Shown: in pieces, positions 45,173 through 52,965 of the stretch
How the letters are laid out: every line of letters begins with the position of its first letter
Numbering within the stretch: position 1 is the stretch's first letter
Assembly (NCBI RefSeq): GCF_014467015.1
Contig: NZ_CP058559.1
Span: 2,976,001-3,040,000, forward strand
Length of the DNA: 64,000 nucleotides
Origin: Alkalicella caledoniensis
GTDB lineage: Bacteria > Bacillota > Proteinivoracia > Proteinivoracales > Proteinivoracaceae
Reading direction: 5' to 3'
Notes under the pieces: generated by a model
Databases searched by the model: none
Seen by the model: only the letters and a program-made list of their open reading frames with translations
What the model was told of the DNA's origin: nothing
Program-made: the position numbers and the translations under genes

Positions 45173-46333
45173 TTATAGGGCATGTTTTTTTTGTTTTATT
45201 ATTACTAGTGCAATTGCTAAGAAAGCAAAAGAGAAAGCCAACTGAACTAATATTCCATAGAAGATCGGCTTAAGGGTGGACTGGTTGATAATAGTGAGAT
45301 CACCAATGGTATTATTAACCTTTACATACCAAAAAATAGGATTAAAGTTACCTAGGGTTTTTAGTGTATCGCTTAGCAGTGCCTGGGGAACAAAGGAACC
45401 AGCTAAAAATGATAATCCTAAAGAGAAGCAGTTTGCTATAGGGTCAATAGATTTTTTAGTTGCAAAGCTTGCAACAAAAAAGCTTATGCATAAGCAAAGA
45501 ATCGTAAGGACAAATGAATTAGCTACAAACATCAGTGTGCTAACCTGGTTAATTGAGTTACTGAAAATAAAAAAGGGAAGACCAACAAAGATTAACCAAA
45601 TCACAATGGCGATGGAAAGGTTGCCTGCGAGAAGCTGAAAACTATAACTTTTACTAGTTACTGGGGCACAGTAATTACGCATTTTTATTTGCTTATCATT
45701 AAAAATTAACATTACCCGTCCTACCATTGATATAAGCATTGCAATTAAAATATAGGATAAGAAATTAAAATATCCGTTCAGGTTGGTTACAGTCTTACTT
45801 GCTGCTTGATGGAGAAAGGATACATTTGCCTCTTGTGAAATATCACCAAGTACCCTTTCATTGATCTCTTCAATGGACATTTCGGGAAAAGCTTCAAAAT
45901 AAAGCCTTGCAGCATTTAAATACTTATCAATGATTGTTCTTGCGTAATGGGAGCTTGTTGAATCAGGAACAGACATTGTATTTATCTTTTTTGGATCTGG
46001 TGAAGAAAAGCTATTTTGAAAACCTTCGGGAATAGTGACAATAAACTCTGTTTCCCGGAAAAACAATGCATCTTTAATGCTTTCTTCATCGGTTTTAATG
46101 TCAACAGGCCTTGCAATACCGTTAATATAGGCTTCAAGTTCATTGGCCAATGGTGAATTGTCATGGTTTATAACAGATACCCTTACTTTGGAAAGCTCAA
46201 AGGCATCCTCTGTTTGCTTAGATTCGCTGTATGAGAAAAATGCCATAATTCCAACAAAGATTAAAGTATAAATCATGAAAACAACTAAAAATTTCCGTGG
46301 TACAATCTTATAAAAAGCTTTAAATGCTTGCAT
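45173..46333 (-). CDS. ABC-2 type transporter permease (second subunit)
   Basis: The 386-residue protein has one N-terminal membrane helix (about 14-34), a large extracellular domain (about 40-185) and five further helices from about 190, ending in KQKKHAL. This is the ABC2_membrane_3 layout of drug or lipopeptide exporters. It overlaps the first permease gene by 14 bp and forms an operon with it and the ATPase. The arrangement with a DesK-family two-component system resembles the LnrLMN linearmycin-resistance exporter of Bacillus. The substrate is not known from sequence. Confidence 0.82.
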   Translation of the reverse strand: MQAFKAFYKIVPRKFLVVFMIYTLIFVGIMAFFSYSESKQTEDAFELSKVRVSVINHDNSPLANELEAYINGIARPVDIKTDEESIKDALFFRETEFIVTIPEGFQNSFSSPDPKKINTMSVPDSTSSHYARTIIDKYLNAARLYFEAFPEMSIEEINERVLGDISQEANVSFLHQAASKTVTNLNGYFNFLSYILIAMLISMVGRVMLIFNDKQIKMRNYCAPVTSKSYSFQLLAGNLSIAIVIWLIFVGLPFFIFSNSINQVSTLMFVANSFVLTILCLCISFFVASFATKKSIDPIANCFSLGLSFLAGSFVPQALLSDTLKTLGNFNPIFWYVKVNNTIGDLTIINQSTLKPIFYGILVQLAFSFAFLAIALVIIKQKKHAL

Positions 46334-47438
46334 ATTTTTGCCTCCTTAGCACAAAGATGGTAACAGTGCAGAAGATTACTCCCAAGATACCTAGTAAGGT
46401 CAGGTTAAATAGATATCTATCGAAGGTATCATAATAGTACAGTGCATAAAGACCATCGGTGATTAAATTAGCTGGGTTTATATAGGCTAAAATTGGGGCT
46501 TTTTCTTGGACTATATATTTGATTTGTAAAATCATCAATCCTGATAGAAAACACATGCCCATTGTGATATTTGATACTAACATATCTTTGACTTCTGGTT
46601 TAAATTTGGTAATTGCTCCAAACATAGCACCAAACATTGTGCCTGTGAAGCATCCAACTAGACATATTATACCGATTTGAAGGATACGATTACCAAAGTC
46701 TACATTTAAAAACTGGGTAATATAGGTTATTGCAATAATTGTAGACACAAACTGAAAACAAATTGAAGCAGCAATCATGGATAAAAAGGCTTTTAACTTT
46801 TTAGTTGGTGCAACATTTATCCTTGCTGCTAAGCTAGATTGATTTGCTTGAATTATTGTAGTTGCATTACACCCTGCAAATGCAGAATATAAACAAGTCA
46901 TAGCCAATAGAGCAAAATAATACACAACTACAACATTCATAGAACTATTTGTAGGCAATTCCTCTGCTGTGAAACTTTGGTTAAGGGCTATGTTATCCAA
47001 AAATCCCTCTTGCAACAACTCAGGGTTTCCTTCAATTACATTGACAACAGTGGTGGAGATTTGAACATAATTATCCAGAAAGACTTTAGCAATTGACTGG
47101 TTTATACCAGAACTTCTAATAACAAGCTCAAGATTGTTTTGATTTTTTATATAACCAGTGATTTCTTTGTCGGATAAAAGCTCTTTGGCTTCTGCTTCTG
47201 TTGTGTGAGTAATTATGAAAAGATTACTTTCATCCATTGCATCCAGGAGTCCCGCTGGCATTTCCTGATCACCAATTACTGCGATGTTAACCTTCTCGAA
47301 ACCTTCTGAGGACATAAGATTACCTAGGGCTAGGTTGAAAAAAGTAGCTAAGATTAGGGGGAAAGCTAACATCCAGAATAAGGCCGTTCTGTCTTTGACC
47401 AGGGATTTTATACTATATTTAAAAATATGAAATGACAT
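46320..47438 (-). CDS. ABC-2 type transporter permease (first subunit)
   Basis: The 372-residue protein has an N-terminal helix (about 17-39), an extracellular domain (about 45-160, including a coil of polar residues) and five membrane helices from about 168 to 365. It pairs with the following permease to form the membrane channel. It lies 12 bp after the ATPase stop. Paralogy to its partner is visible in helix order. It probably exports an antimicrobial or lipid-like compound, by analogy with LnrM/LnrN. Confidence 0.82.
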   Translation of the reverse strand: MSFHIFKYSIKSLVKDRTALFWMLAFPLILATFFNLALGNLMSSEGFEKVNIAVIGDQEMPAGLLDAMDESNLFIITHTTEAEAKELLSDKEITGYIKNQNNLELVIRSSGINQSIAKVFLDNYVQISTTVVNVIEGNPELLQEGFLDNIALNQSFTAEELPTNSSMNVVVVYYFALLAMTCLYSAFAGCNATTIIQANQSSLAARINVAPTKKLKAFLSMIAASICFQFVSTIIAITYITQFLNVDFGNRILQIGIICLVGCFTGTMFGAMFGAITKFKPEVKDMLVSNITMGMCFLSGLMILQIKYIVQEKAPILAYINPANLITDGLYALYYYDTFDRYLFNLTLLGILGVIFCTVTIFVLRRQKYASI

Positions 47439-47450
47439 AAACTAACCTCC

Positions 47451-48383
47451 TTAATCTCTTAATTCTTTCCCTGTTATTTCAAGGAACACATCATTTAGGG
47501 TAGGTAACTCAGAGTAAATTTTACCATAACTAATATCATTTTCAGCAATAAAATTCATTATGTTTACAAGGTTTGAAGCACCATTTTTTTGTCTAATTAT
47601 CAAGGTGTTTTCTTTTAAATCAACATCAAAAACATTAGGTATTTCCCGGATTTTATCTAAATGATTCTCTGTTAAGTTAAATGTTTGTACCACAATCTTT
47701 TCACCTAGGGAAATCATTCCCTTAACTTCATCCTTAGTCCCCGATGCAATAACCTTTCCTTTATCTAAAATAGCAAGCCTTGAACAAAGCTGTTCGATTT
47801 CCTCCATGTAGTGGGAGGTATAAATAATTGTAGCCCCCTGCTCGTTTAGTTTTTTGATACCTTCTAAAATGTTATTTCTACTTTGTGGGTCAACTGCCAC
47901 CGTGGGCTCATCTAATATAACAAGCTTTGGCTTATGAGCAATCCCACAGGCAATGTTAAGCCTTCTTAAAAGGCCGCCACTTAACTTTGGAGGATAAAAC
48001 TTAACGAACTCTTGTAAAGCAACAAATTCTATGGCTTGCTCCACTAGTTCTTTACGTTTTTTCTTATCAGTGACATAAAGACCACAGAAATAATCTATGT
48101 TCTCATACACAGTGAGTTCATCGAAAACCGCCACATCTTGCATGACAACACCTATGTTATTCTTTACATCGTAGGATGTGGGAGTCATCTCTTTATCGAA
48201 GATTTCAATGCTTCCTTTATCATATTTCAAAAGTGAAAGAAGGCAATTTATAGCCGTGGTTTTTCCAGACCCGTTTGGACCTAAAAGACCAAAAATTTCT
48301 CCTTCTTTAATTTCAAGGTTTAGATGATCTAAAGCGATTAAATCACCATATCTTTTAACTAGATTTTCCATTTTTACTATCAT
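47451..48383 (-). CDS. ABC transporter ATP-binding protein
   Basis: The 310-residue protein has Walker A LLGPNGSGKTT near 33-43, the signature LSGGLLRRLNIACGIA near 134-149, Walker B LVILDEPTVAVDP near 154-166 and the H-loop in YTSHYMEE near 190. The C-terminal 80 residues form the regulatory extension found in drug-exporter ATPases (DrrA/LnrL class). It is the first gene of the exporter operon, divergent from the sensor kinase gene. The intervening 162 bp carry a long palindrome that is the likely site of control. Confidence 0.9.
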   Translation of the reverse strand: MIVKMENLVKRYGDLIALDHLNLEIKEGEIFGLLGPNGSGKTTAINCLLSLLKYDKGSIEIFDKEMTPTSYDVKNNIGVVMQDVAVFDELTVYENIDYFCGLYVTDKKKRKELVEQAIEFVALQEFVKFYPPKLSGGLLRRLNIACGIAHKPKLVILDEPTVAVDPQSRNNILEGIKKLNEQGATIIYTSHYMEEIEQLCSRLAILDKGKVIASGTKDEVKGMISLGEKIVVQTFNLTENHLDKIREIPNVFDVDLKENTLIIRQKNGASNLVNIMNFIAENDISYGKIYSELPTLNDVFLEITGKELRD

Positions 48384-48451
48384 ACTATCAGTCCCCTTTC
48401 TTATAATCCAATTGTATTTGAAATTTTAGGTAATAGTGAGTGTGAAATGTC

Positions 48452-48485
48452 ATAAGGTAACATGACAAATGTCATATTACCTTAT
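48452..48485. promoter_or_regulatory. 34-bp palindrome, likely response-regulator operator
   Basis: ATAAGGTAACATGACAA is followed by ATGTCATATTACCTTAT: the arms ATAAGGTAA/TTACCTTAT and the inner ATGACA/TGTCAT are all symmetric, with few mismatches. It ends 2 bp before the -35 box of the kinase promoter and lies between the divergent kinase and exporter operons. The placement fits an activator bound by the LuxR-type regulator encoded at 49623. Confidence 0.75.
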
Positions 48486-48486
48486 C

Positions 48487-48515
48487 TTGTCAATAGTCAT
48501 TGCTAAGTTTATAAT
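48487..48515 (+). promoter_or_regulatory. Sigma-A promoter of the two-component system
   Basis: TTGTCA (48487-48492), a 17-bp spacer and TATAAT (48510-48515) lie 31 bp before the kinase ATG. Confidence 0.75.
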
Positions 48516-48545
48516 TATAGTAATACTAAAAATGGGAGTGGAGCC

Positions 48546-49610
48546 ATGGGTGATATATTAAACAGAATAATTATCTTTTCTGCTTTATCTGGGATTCTTT
48601 TGCTCACATATAATCCTTACCAGGGAATTATAGCCATGTCAATAGCCATAGGCATAAGTGGATTTTTAGAATACTTTAATAATAAAAAATTAGCTAAGGT
48701 CTTGTTTATAGCTCATTTAATGATAGCAGCATTGCATCCTAAATTTATACTTTTTTTGCCTTTAACGGGTTATGATCTAATCAAAAATAATCAACAGGGG
48801 CTAATATTTTTAGCTATAATCCCTTATACACTACACTTTAATGAAACTTCACCACTTACCATGGGAGCTTTGATGGTGATTTCTGTTATCGTATATCTAC
48901 TAAAAATACGGTCTCTAAATGAAAGGAAGCTTAGGGAAGATTACATAAACCAAAGGGACTACTTAACAGAGCTTTCCATTTCCCTTGAAGAAAAGATCAA
49001 CGAGTTAGTTATCAAACAAGATATAGAAGTGAATCTGGCCACATTGAACGAAAGGAATAGAATTGCCAGGGAAATTCATGATAATGTTGGTCATCTACTT
49101 TCAAGTTCAATTTTGCAAATTGGAGCTATAATGACTGTAAGCAAAGAAGAGAAAACCATAAAAAATCTTGAAATAGTTAAAAACACCCTAAATGAAGGGA
49201 TGAACTCTATAAGGCAAAGTCTTCACGATCTACATGACCATTCCATTGACCTTTATGGTGAGATCAATAAAATTCTCAGAAACTTTACCTTTTGTAAAGT
49301 AACACTGGATTATGAAATTACTGGTGAGATGCCTGTTAAGGCAAAATACGCAATTATAGCTATTATCAAAGAGGCCCTAGCAAATGTTATTAAACATTCA
49401 GATGGTGACCGTGTATTTATAAATCTGTACGAACACCCGAAGCTTTTTCAGCTTATTATACATGATAATGGAAAGAAAAAGGCAGATTTAGAGAGCTTTA
49501 AAGGAATGGGACTTGAGAGTATAAAACAAAGGGTTGCATCATTAAATGGAATCATCAATTTTGATCAAACCAAGGGGTTTAAGATATTTATCTCGTTTAT
49601 GAAGCCTTAG
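48546..49610 (+). CDS. Sensor histidine kinase, NarL/DesK (HisKA_3) type
   Basis: The 354-residue protein has four to five N-terminal membrane helices (about 6-120) with almost no extracellular loop, typical of intramembrane-sensing kinases. A coiled coil follows, then the HisKA_3 dimerisation domain with NRIAREIHDNVGHLL (phospho-acceptor H178). The HATPase domain (about 255-354) has KEALANVIKHSDG (N box) and IHDNG/GMGLESIKQRV (G boxes). It probably senses membrane stress or an exporter substrate and phosphorylates the regulator 12 bp downstream. Layout and neighbours resemble LnrJ. The ATG follows GGGAGTGGAGCC. Confidence 0.87.
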   Translation: MGDILNRIIIFSALSGILLLTYNPYQGIIAMSIAIGISGFLEYFNNKKLAKVLFIAHLMIAALHPKFILFLPLTGYDLIKNNQQGLIFLAIIPYTLHFNETSPLTMGALMVISVIVYLLKIRSLNERKLREDYINQRDYLTELSISLEEKINELVIKQDIEVNLATLNERNRIAREIHDNVGHLLSSSILQIGAIMTVSKEEKTIKNLEIVKNTLNEGMNSIRQSLHDLHDHSIDLYGEINKILRNFTFCKVTLDYEITGEMPVKAKYAIIAIIKEALANVIKHSDGDRVFINLYEHPKLFQLIIHDNGKKKADLESFKGMGLESIKQRVASLNGIINFDQTKGFKIFISFMKP

Positions 49611-49622
49611 AGGAGGGGTAGG

Positions 49623-50249
49623 ATGAAGATAATAATTGTTGACGACGATATTTTAGTTTCATCATCGTTAAAAACCATCATAGAAGCAACCGAGGGTTTT
49701 GAAGTTTTAGCAATAGCCAATAGTGGTGAAGAAGCAATAAAACTATATAAAGAACACCAACCTGACATTTTATTGATGGACATAAGAATGGGTGAAATGA
49801 GTGGCCTAGAAGCTGCGGAGAAAATACTAGCCACTTATGCCAAGGCAAAAATACTTTTTTTAACCACATTTGCAGACGATGAATATATAATTACAGCCCT
49901 GAAAATAGGGGCTAAGGGCTATATCTTAAAACAGCATTATAATAGTATAATTCAGGCACTAAACGCTGTCTACTCTGGACAAAGTGTTTTTGGTGAAGAA
50001 ATTATTAGTAAGATTCCAGCCGTTATGTCTAACCAAACAGACAAAAACGATTATCAAAGCTATGGCATTTTAGATAAGGAATTTGAAATAATCACTTTGG
50101 TTTCCAAGGGTCTTTCAAATAAGGAAATTGGAAAAGAACTGTATTTAAGTGAGGGAACCATAAGAAACTACATAAGTGTTATTTTAGATAAGCTTGACCT
50201 AAGAGATCGAACCCAACTTGCAATCTTTTACTTTAATCACTTAGCTTAA
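49623..50249 (+). CDS. LuxR/NarL-family response regulator
   Basis: The 208-residue protein has a receiver domain (1-120, IIIVDDD acidic pocket, phospho-acceptor D53 in LLMDIRM, conserved T/K in FLTTFAD and GYILK). A C-terminal LuxR-type HTH follows (about 145-205: GLSNKEIGKELYLSEGTIRNYISVILDKL). It should bind the palindrome at 48452-48485 and activate the divergent exporter operon and perhaps its own. The start follows AGAGGAGGGGTAGG. It is co-transcribed with the kinase. Confidence 0.9.
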   Translation: MKIIIVDDDILVSSSLKTIIEATEGFEVLAIANSGEEAIKLYKEHQPDILLMDIRMGEMSGLEAAEKILATYAKAKILFLTTFADDEYIITALKIGAKGYILKQHYNSIIQALNAVYSGQSVFGEEIISKIPAVMSNQTDKNDYQSYGILDKEFEIITLVSKGLSNKEIGKELYLSEGTIRNYISVILDKLDLRDRTQLAIFYFNHLA

Positions 50250-50267
50250 AAAAAGAACTTTCATTGA

Positions 50268-50313
50268 TTAGCCAATAAGAAAATCCTCGTATGGGGATTT
50301 TTTTATTGGCTAA
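50268..50313 (+). terminator. Terminator of the two-component operon
   Basis: TTAGCCAATAAGAAAATCC pairs with GGGGATTTTTTTATTGGCTAA around TCGTAT, with an internal T run. The stem is 17 bp or more. Confidence 0.75.
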
Positions 50314-50421
50314 GAAAGTATAGCGTCCTGCCAGTAAAGATTTTCTAAAAAGATTTTGTTTATTGTAACGAAAACATAATATTTATACACTAATATTATG
50401 AAAGGGGTGAAGGAGGTTTAT

Positions 50422-50859
50422 ATGAAGAACCTGTTTAATGAGTTTGTAGAAAGCCTTATGGAACACAAGAAAGAAAAGTGTGTTCAAATGGTTCTTGACT
50501 GTTTAAGTAGTGATGAAATAAATGTCGTAGATCTATATACTGAAATCTTAACACCGGCATTGAACAATATCCCATGTCATAACAGAGAGGATCAGCACTG
50601 TATATAGGAAGAACATGTAAAAACGGCAATAGTTCTTACAGTTATAGACTGTTGCTACCCCTATGTTTTAAAGGAACAGAATGACAAAGGATTTCGCAAA
50701 AATGAAAAAGTAGTGGTTATATGCCCTCAGTACCCCGATCTCAAGGAGGTAACAGCTGCTGTTGAGCTACCTGCATTCGTAGATTTCAATGGCTTGAAAA
50801 AGCAGATCGCATAGTTGAAGTGAAGGATGGAAGAATCAATCTAAACATATATAAATGAT
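50422..50859 (+). pseudogene. Mosaic remnant: corrinoid-binding protein start and ABC ATPase end
   Basis: The ATG after GAAGGAGGT opens MKNLFNEFVESLMEHKKEKC and continues VVDLYTEILTPALNNIPCHN, the N-terminal helical domain of cobalamin-binding proteins. A TAG at about 50606-50608 interrupts DQHCI and EEHVKTAIVLTVIDCCYPYV, where a tryptophan is usual. After VVVICP the expected Rossmann domain is missing. A further frame near 50792-50859 reads EKADRIVEVKDGRINLNIYK, the typical last residues of an ABC transporter ATPase. Two unrelated gene ends are thus joined by deletion. Confidence 0.62.
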
Positions 50860-50973
50860 TATAGGAAGATTGGGTGTCAAAATGAGTATTTTAGAAGGCT
50901 GAGGTACTACAATAGACTGACCTATGAACGTGGGTGATTTTAACATGCAATTGCATAACTGTCTTAACCATAG

Positions 50974-51016
50974 AAAACCGCCCAAAGGGGAAATTCAACT
51001 CCCTTTGGGCGGTTTT
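50974..51016. terminator. Bidirectional terminator, copy 1 of a repeated hairpin
   Basis: AAAACCGCCCAAAGGG pairs with CCCTTTGGGCGGTTTT around GAAATTCAACT-type loop sequence. The same hairpin with the same preceding ACCATAG occurs at 52924-52965. Confidence 0.85.
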
Positions 51017-51032
51017 AATTTCATAGTTACCT

Positions 51033-51119
51033 TCAATCCTTAGCTTTTGCAAAAGTATCCTGGAATTCCTGTAAAAGATCTAAATCAATTACGTCCTTTA
51101 GTCTTAGCTCTTGCGACAT
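51033..51119 (-). pseudogene. 28-codon PocR-domain N-terminal fragment
   Basis: On the minus strand an ATG with AGGAGG upstream opens MSQELRLKDVIDLDLLQEFQ and DTFAKAKD, then stops. The sequence matches the opening of PocR sensory domains (LxDIIDxxxLQxIQDxFAKATG), which normally continue with a ligand-binding domain and a kinase or regulator. The stop comes exactly where the core would begin, so this is a leftover of a larger gene. It might still be translated as a short peptide. Confidence 0.6.
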
Positions 51120-51738
51120 TAGTATTCCTCCTAATTTAAAATTTTTTATACAGATTTATTCTGCAAAAACTATCAAAACCTTTCTAAAGTGTATGTCTTG
51201 TAGGGTAATTTTTAGCTAACATAGTTTAATAAATTAAAAATGTGAAGGGATTATGAAGAGTTTATGGATCTATTTGAATGGGTATTCTGAGTTAGATTTA
51301 GGTACAGGGAATAGATAATAGAGCCGTGGAAGAGGTATTATGCTATTCGTTTGATTGAGCATGGAGATTTTTAGTTAGAAATATTAACAAAAAATTAAAC
51401 TTTAGCTATCCAACATTGCTAACTAGAAAAATGTGGTATAGAATTAGTTATAATCATACTGGAAGGTGTGGGAAGATGATAGTTACTACTTGCTAATTCA
51501 CTGAAGTGAATATTGAAGAAGTGTAAAGGCCAGGGCATGAAGGTTTTAATAAAAATTTGGCTGTAAGAAGGCTTCTTCTTGCAGTTTTTTATATCTAAAA
51601 AATATATACTTGCTATTAGATGTTCAATGAAGCCCCTAAAGGAGATAATAACAAATGTCCCTTTAGATTTGAAGCTAGCAAGCAATACTGAGGATAACTT
51701 AAAAGAACAGAGGATTATACCGAAGGGAGAAGAGATTT
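51120..51738. other. Intergenic stretch with decayed sequence and a promoter-peptide-terminator unit
   Basis: 51120-51400 shows only short frames (for example RYYAIRLIEHGDF near 51335) that look like gene debris. 51416-51590 carries the duplicated leader unit described separately. The rest leads to the ribosome-binding site of the EEP gene. Confidence 0.6.
51416..51590 (+). ncRNA. Promoter / six-codon peptide / terminator unit, copy 1 (candidate small RNA or attenuator)
   Basis: A promoter (TTGCTA 51416-51421, 17 bp, TAGAAT 51439-51444) is followed by ATG ATA GTT ACT ACT TGC TAA (51476-51496, MIVTTC) behind GGAAGGTGTGGGAAG. Next are a small hairpin (TTCACTGAAGTGAA, 51497-51510) and a terminator (CTGTAAGAAG/CTTCTTGCAG plus T run, 51561-51590). 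The same order, with the same conserved stretches, occurs at 59525-59785. Confidence 0.5.
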
Positions 51739-52533
51739 ATGAAGATAGCTACGTATAATATTTGGAACTCGGAAAAAGGAATGCCAGAAAGGGAAAATCA
51801 GATAATAAATGAAATAAATGCACTGGACTCAGATGTAATTGTGTTACAAGAAGTTAAAAACGAAGAATTCAACGAAAATTTATTAAAGTCTACTAGCTAC
51901 AAACACTACTCTTTTGCACAACACGAAGGTAGAGTGGTTGTTGCTGAGCCATGGAAGGACAGAGAAGGTTTGGCTGTTTACAGTAAATATCCCATTACAT
52001 ACACTAAGTATATTGAATATGCACTTATTGTTCTTGTTGAGCAAATGGGTAGTTCGATTCTTTTTGTTAATGTTCATTTACCGTGGGATAGTGTGATTGT
52101 AAAGGAAGAATGTATAGTAAATATCATCAAAGAAATTTCGACTATCCAATCGGATTACAGATTTATTTTGGGGGATTTTAACTGTTCTGACACCTCCAGT
52201 GTACATCAATTTTTAAAGGGTGACAGAAGTTTAAATGGGGCAGAAGTTACCCCTTATTGGACCGACCTAGCTTATGTAGCCGAAGAGTTTTTGGGTATTA
52301 AGAGAGAGTTGACCTTGGATTTAAGCACCAACCCCCGTTGGAAGGGACAAAGTCTTACAGATGTAAGCACGAGAGTTGACTGTATTTTTATACATGACTG
52401 TTTCCCAAAACCATATCCGAAATTGAAAGATCTACTATATTTTGGAAAAGAGGTTGATGAAAAATCAGGCATGTGTGCCAGTGACCACTATGGAGTATTT
52501 ATAGACATTCAAATGCCATTTGAGAAACTATAG
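51739..52533 (+). CDS. Endonuclease/exonuclease/phosphatase (EEP) family protein
   Basis: The 264-residue protein has the DNase I-like fold motifs: MKIATYNIWNS at the start (catalytic N), VIVLQEVKNE near 34-43 (metal-binding E), FVNVHLPWDS near 112-121 (H), ILGDFNCSDTSS near 141-152 (DxN) and SDHYGVFIDI at the end (catalytic DH). It is a metal-dependent phosphodiesterase or nuclease; the substrate may be nucleic acid, inositol phosphate or a lipid. It has no signal peptide. The start follows AGGGAGAAGAG. It lies behind the leader unit at 51416. Confidence 0.85.
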   Translation: MKIATYNIWNSEKGMPERENQIINEINALDSDVIVLQEVKNEEFNENLLKSTSYKHYSFAQHEGRVVVAEPWKDREGLAVYSKYPITYTKYIEYALIVLVEQMGSSILFVNVHLPWDSVIVKEECIVNIIKEISTIQSDYRFILGDFNCSDTSSVHQFLKGDRSLNGAEVTPYWTDLAYVAEEFLGIKRELTLDLSTNPRWKGQSLTDVSTRVDCIFIHDCFPKPYPKLKDLLYFGKEVDEKSGMCASDHYGVFIDIQMPFEKL

Positions 52534-52598
52534 GTGTAGGAGTAGGATAGGGATTCAGAGGGTAGATAAGCTAAGAAAAAGCGTTTAGGGGGATAAAA

Positions 52599-52915
52599 TT
52601 GAAGGCTGTGAATGTAGCAAAAAGTACTAAACCCTCAAATATAATAGCAAGTATTCCACATGGGTCTTCTAGTATAACTTCCGAGATGAGATCTGTTATG
52701 AGGGATGAAGTTCTACTTACAAACAATGACTGGTTTTTAAACGAGCTATTTAGTTTTCTTAACGAACTAAATATTACCACTGTATCTGCCAATTACAGTC
52801 GATATTTGATAGATGTAAACCGGGACATAGGGAAGAAGGAAATAGATGGTGATTATACTGATTCTTTGATATATCGCAAGACAACCTTTGGTAAAGAAAT
52901 TTGTACAAATGTCTG
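52599..52915 (+). pseudogene. N-formylglutamate amidohydrolase-like gene, 3' truncated
   Basis: A TTG after GGGGGATAAAA opens a protein with IIASIPHGSSSITSEMR, NNDWFLNELFSFLNELNITTV and NYSRYLIDVNRDI, all typical of the N-formylglutamate amidohydrolase family. The match ends at about residue 105, where the sequence enters the ACCATAG-hairpin repeat at 52919. About 140 C-terminal residues are missing; the frame runs on by chance through the hairpin to 53054. It is unlikely to be active. Confidence 0.72.
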
Positions 52916-52923
52916 GACCATAG

Positions 52924-52965
52924 AAAACCGCCCAAAGGGAGATTCAACTCCCTTTGGGCGGTTTT
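52924..52965. terminator. Bidirectional terminator, copy 2 of a repeated hairpin
   Basis: AAAACCGCCCAAAGGGA pairs with TCCCTTTGGGCGGTTTTT. It serves as terminator for brnQ on the minus strand, whose stop codon lies at its right edge, and closes the truncated gene on the plus strand. Confidence 0.85.

Noticed and set aside
51416-51600. T-box riboswitch upstream of the EEP gene
   Set aside because: The leader lacks the T-box consensus (AGAGTA and GGTGGNACC) and has its own six-codon frame.
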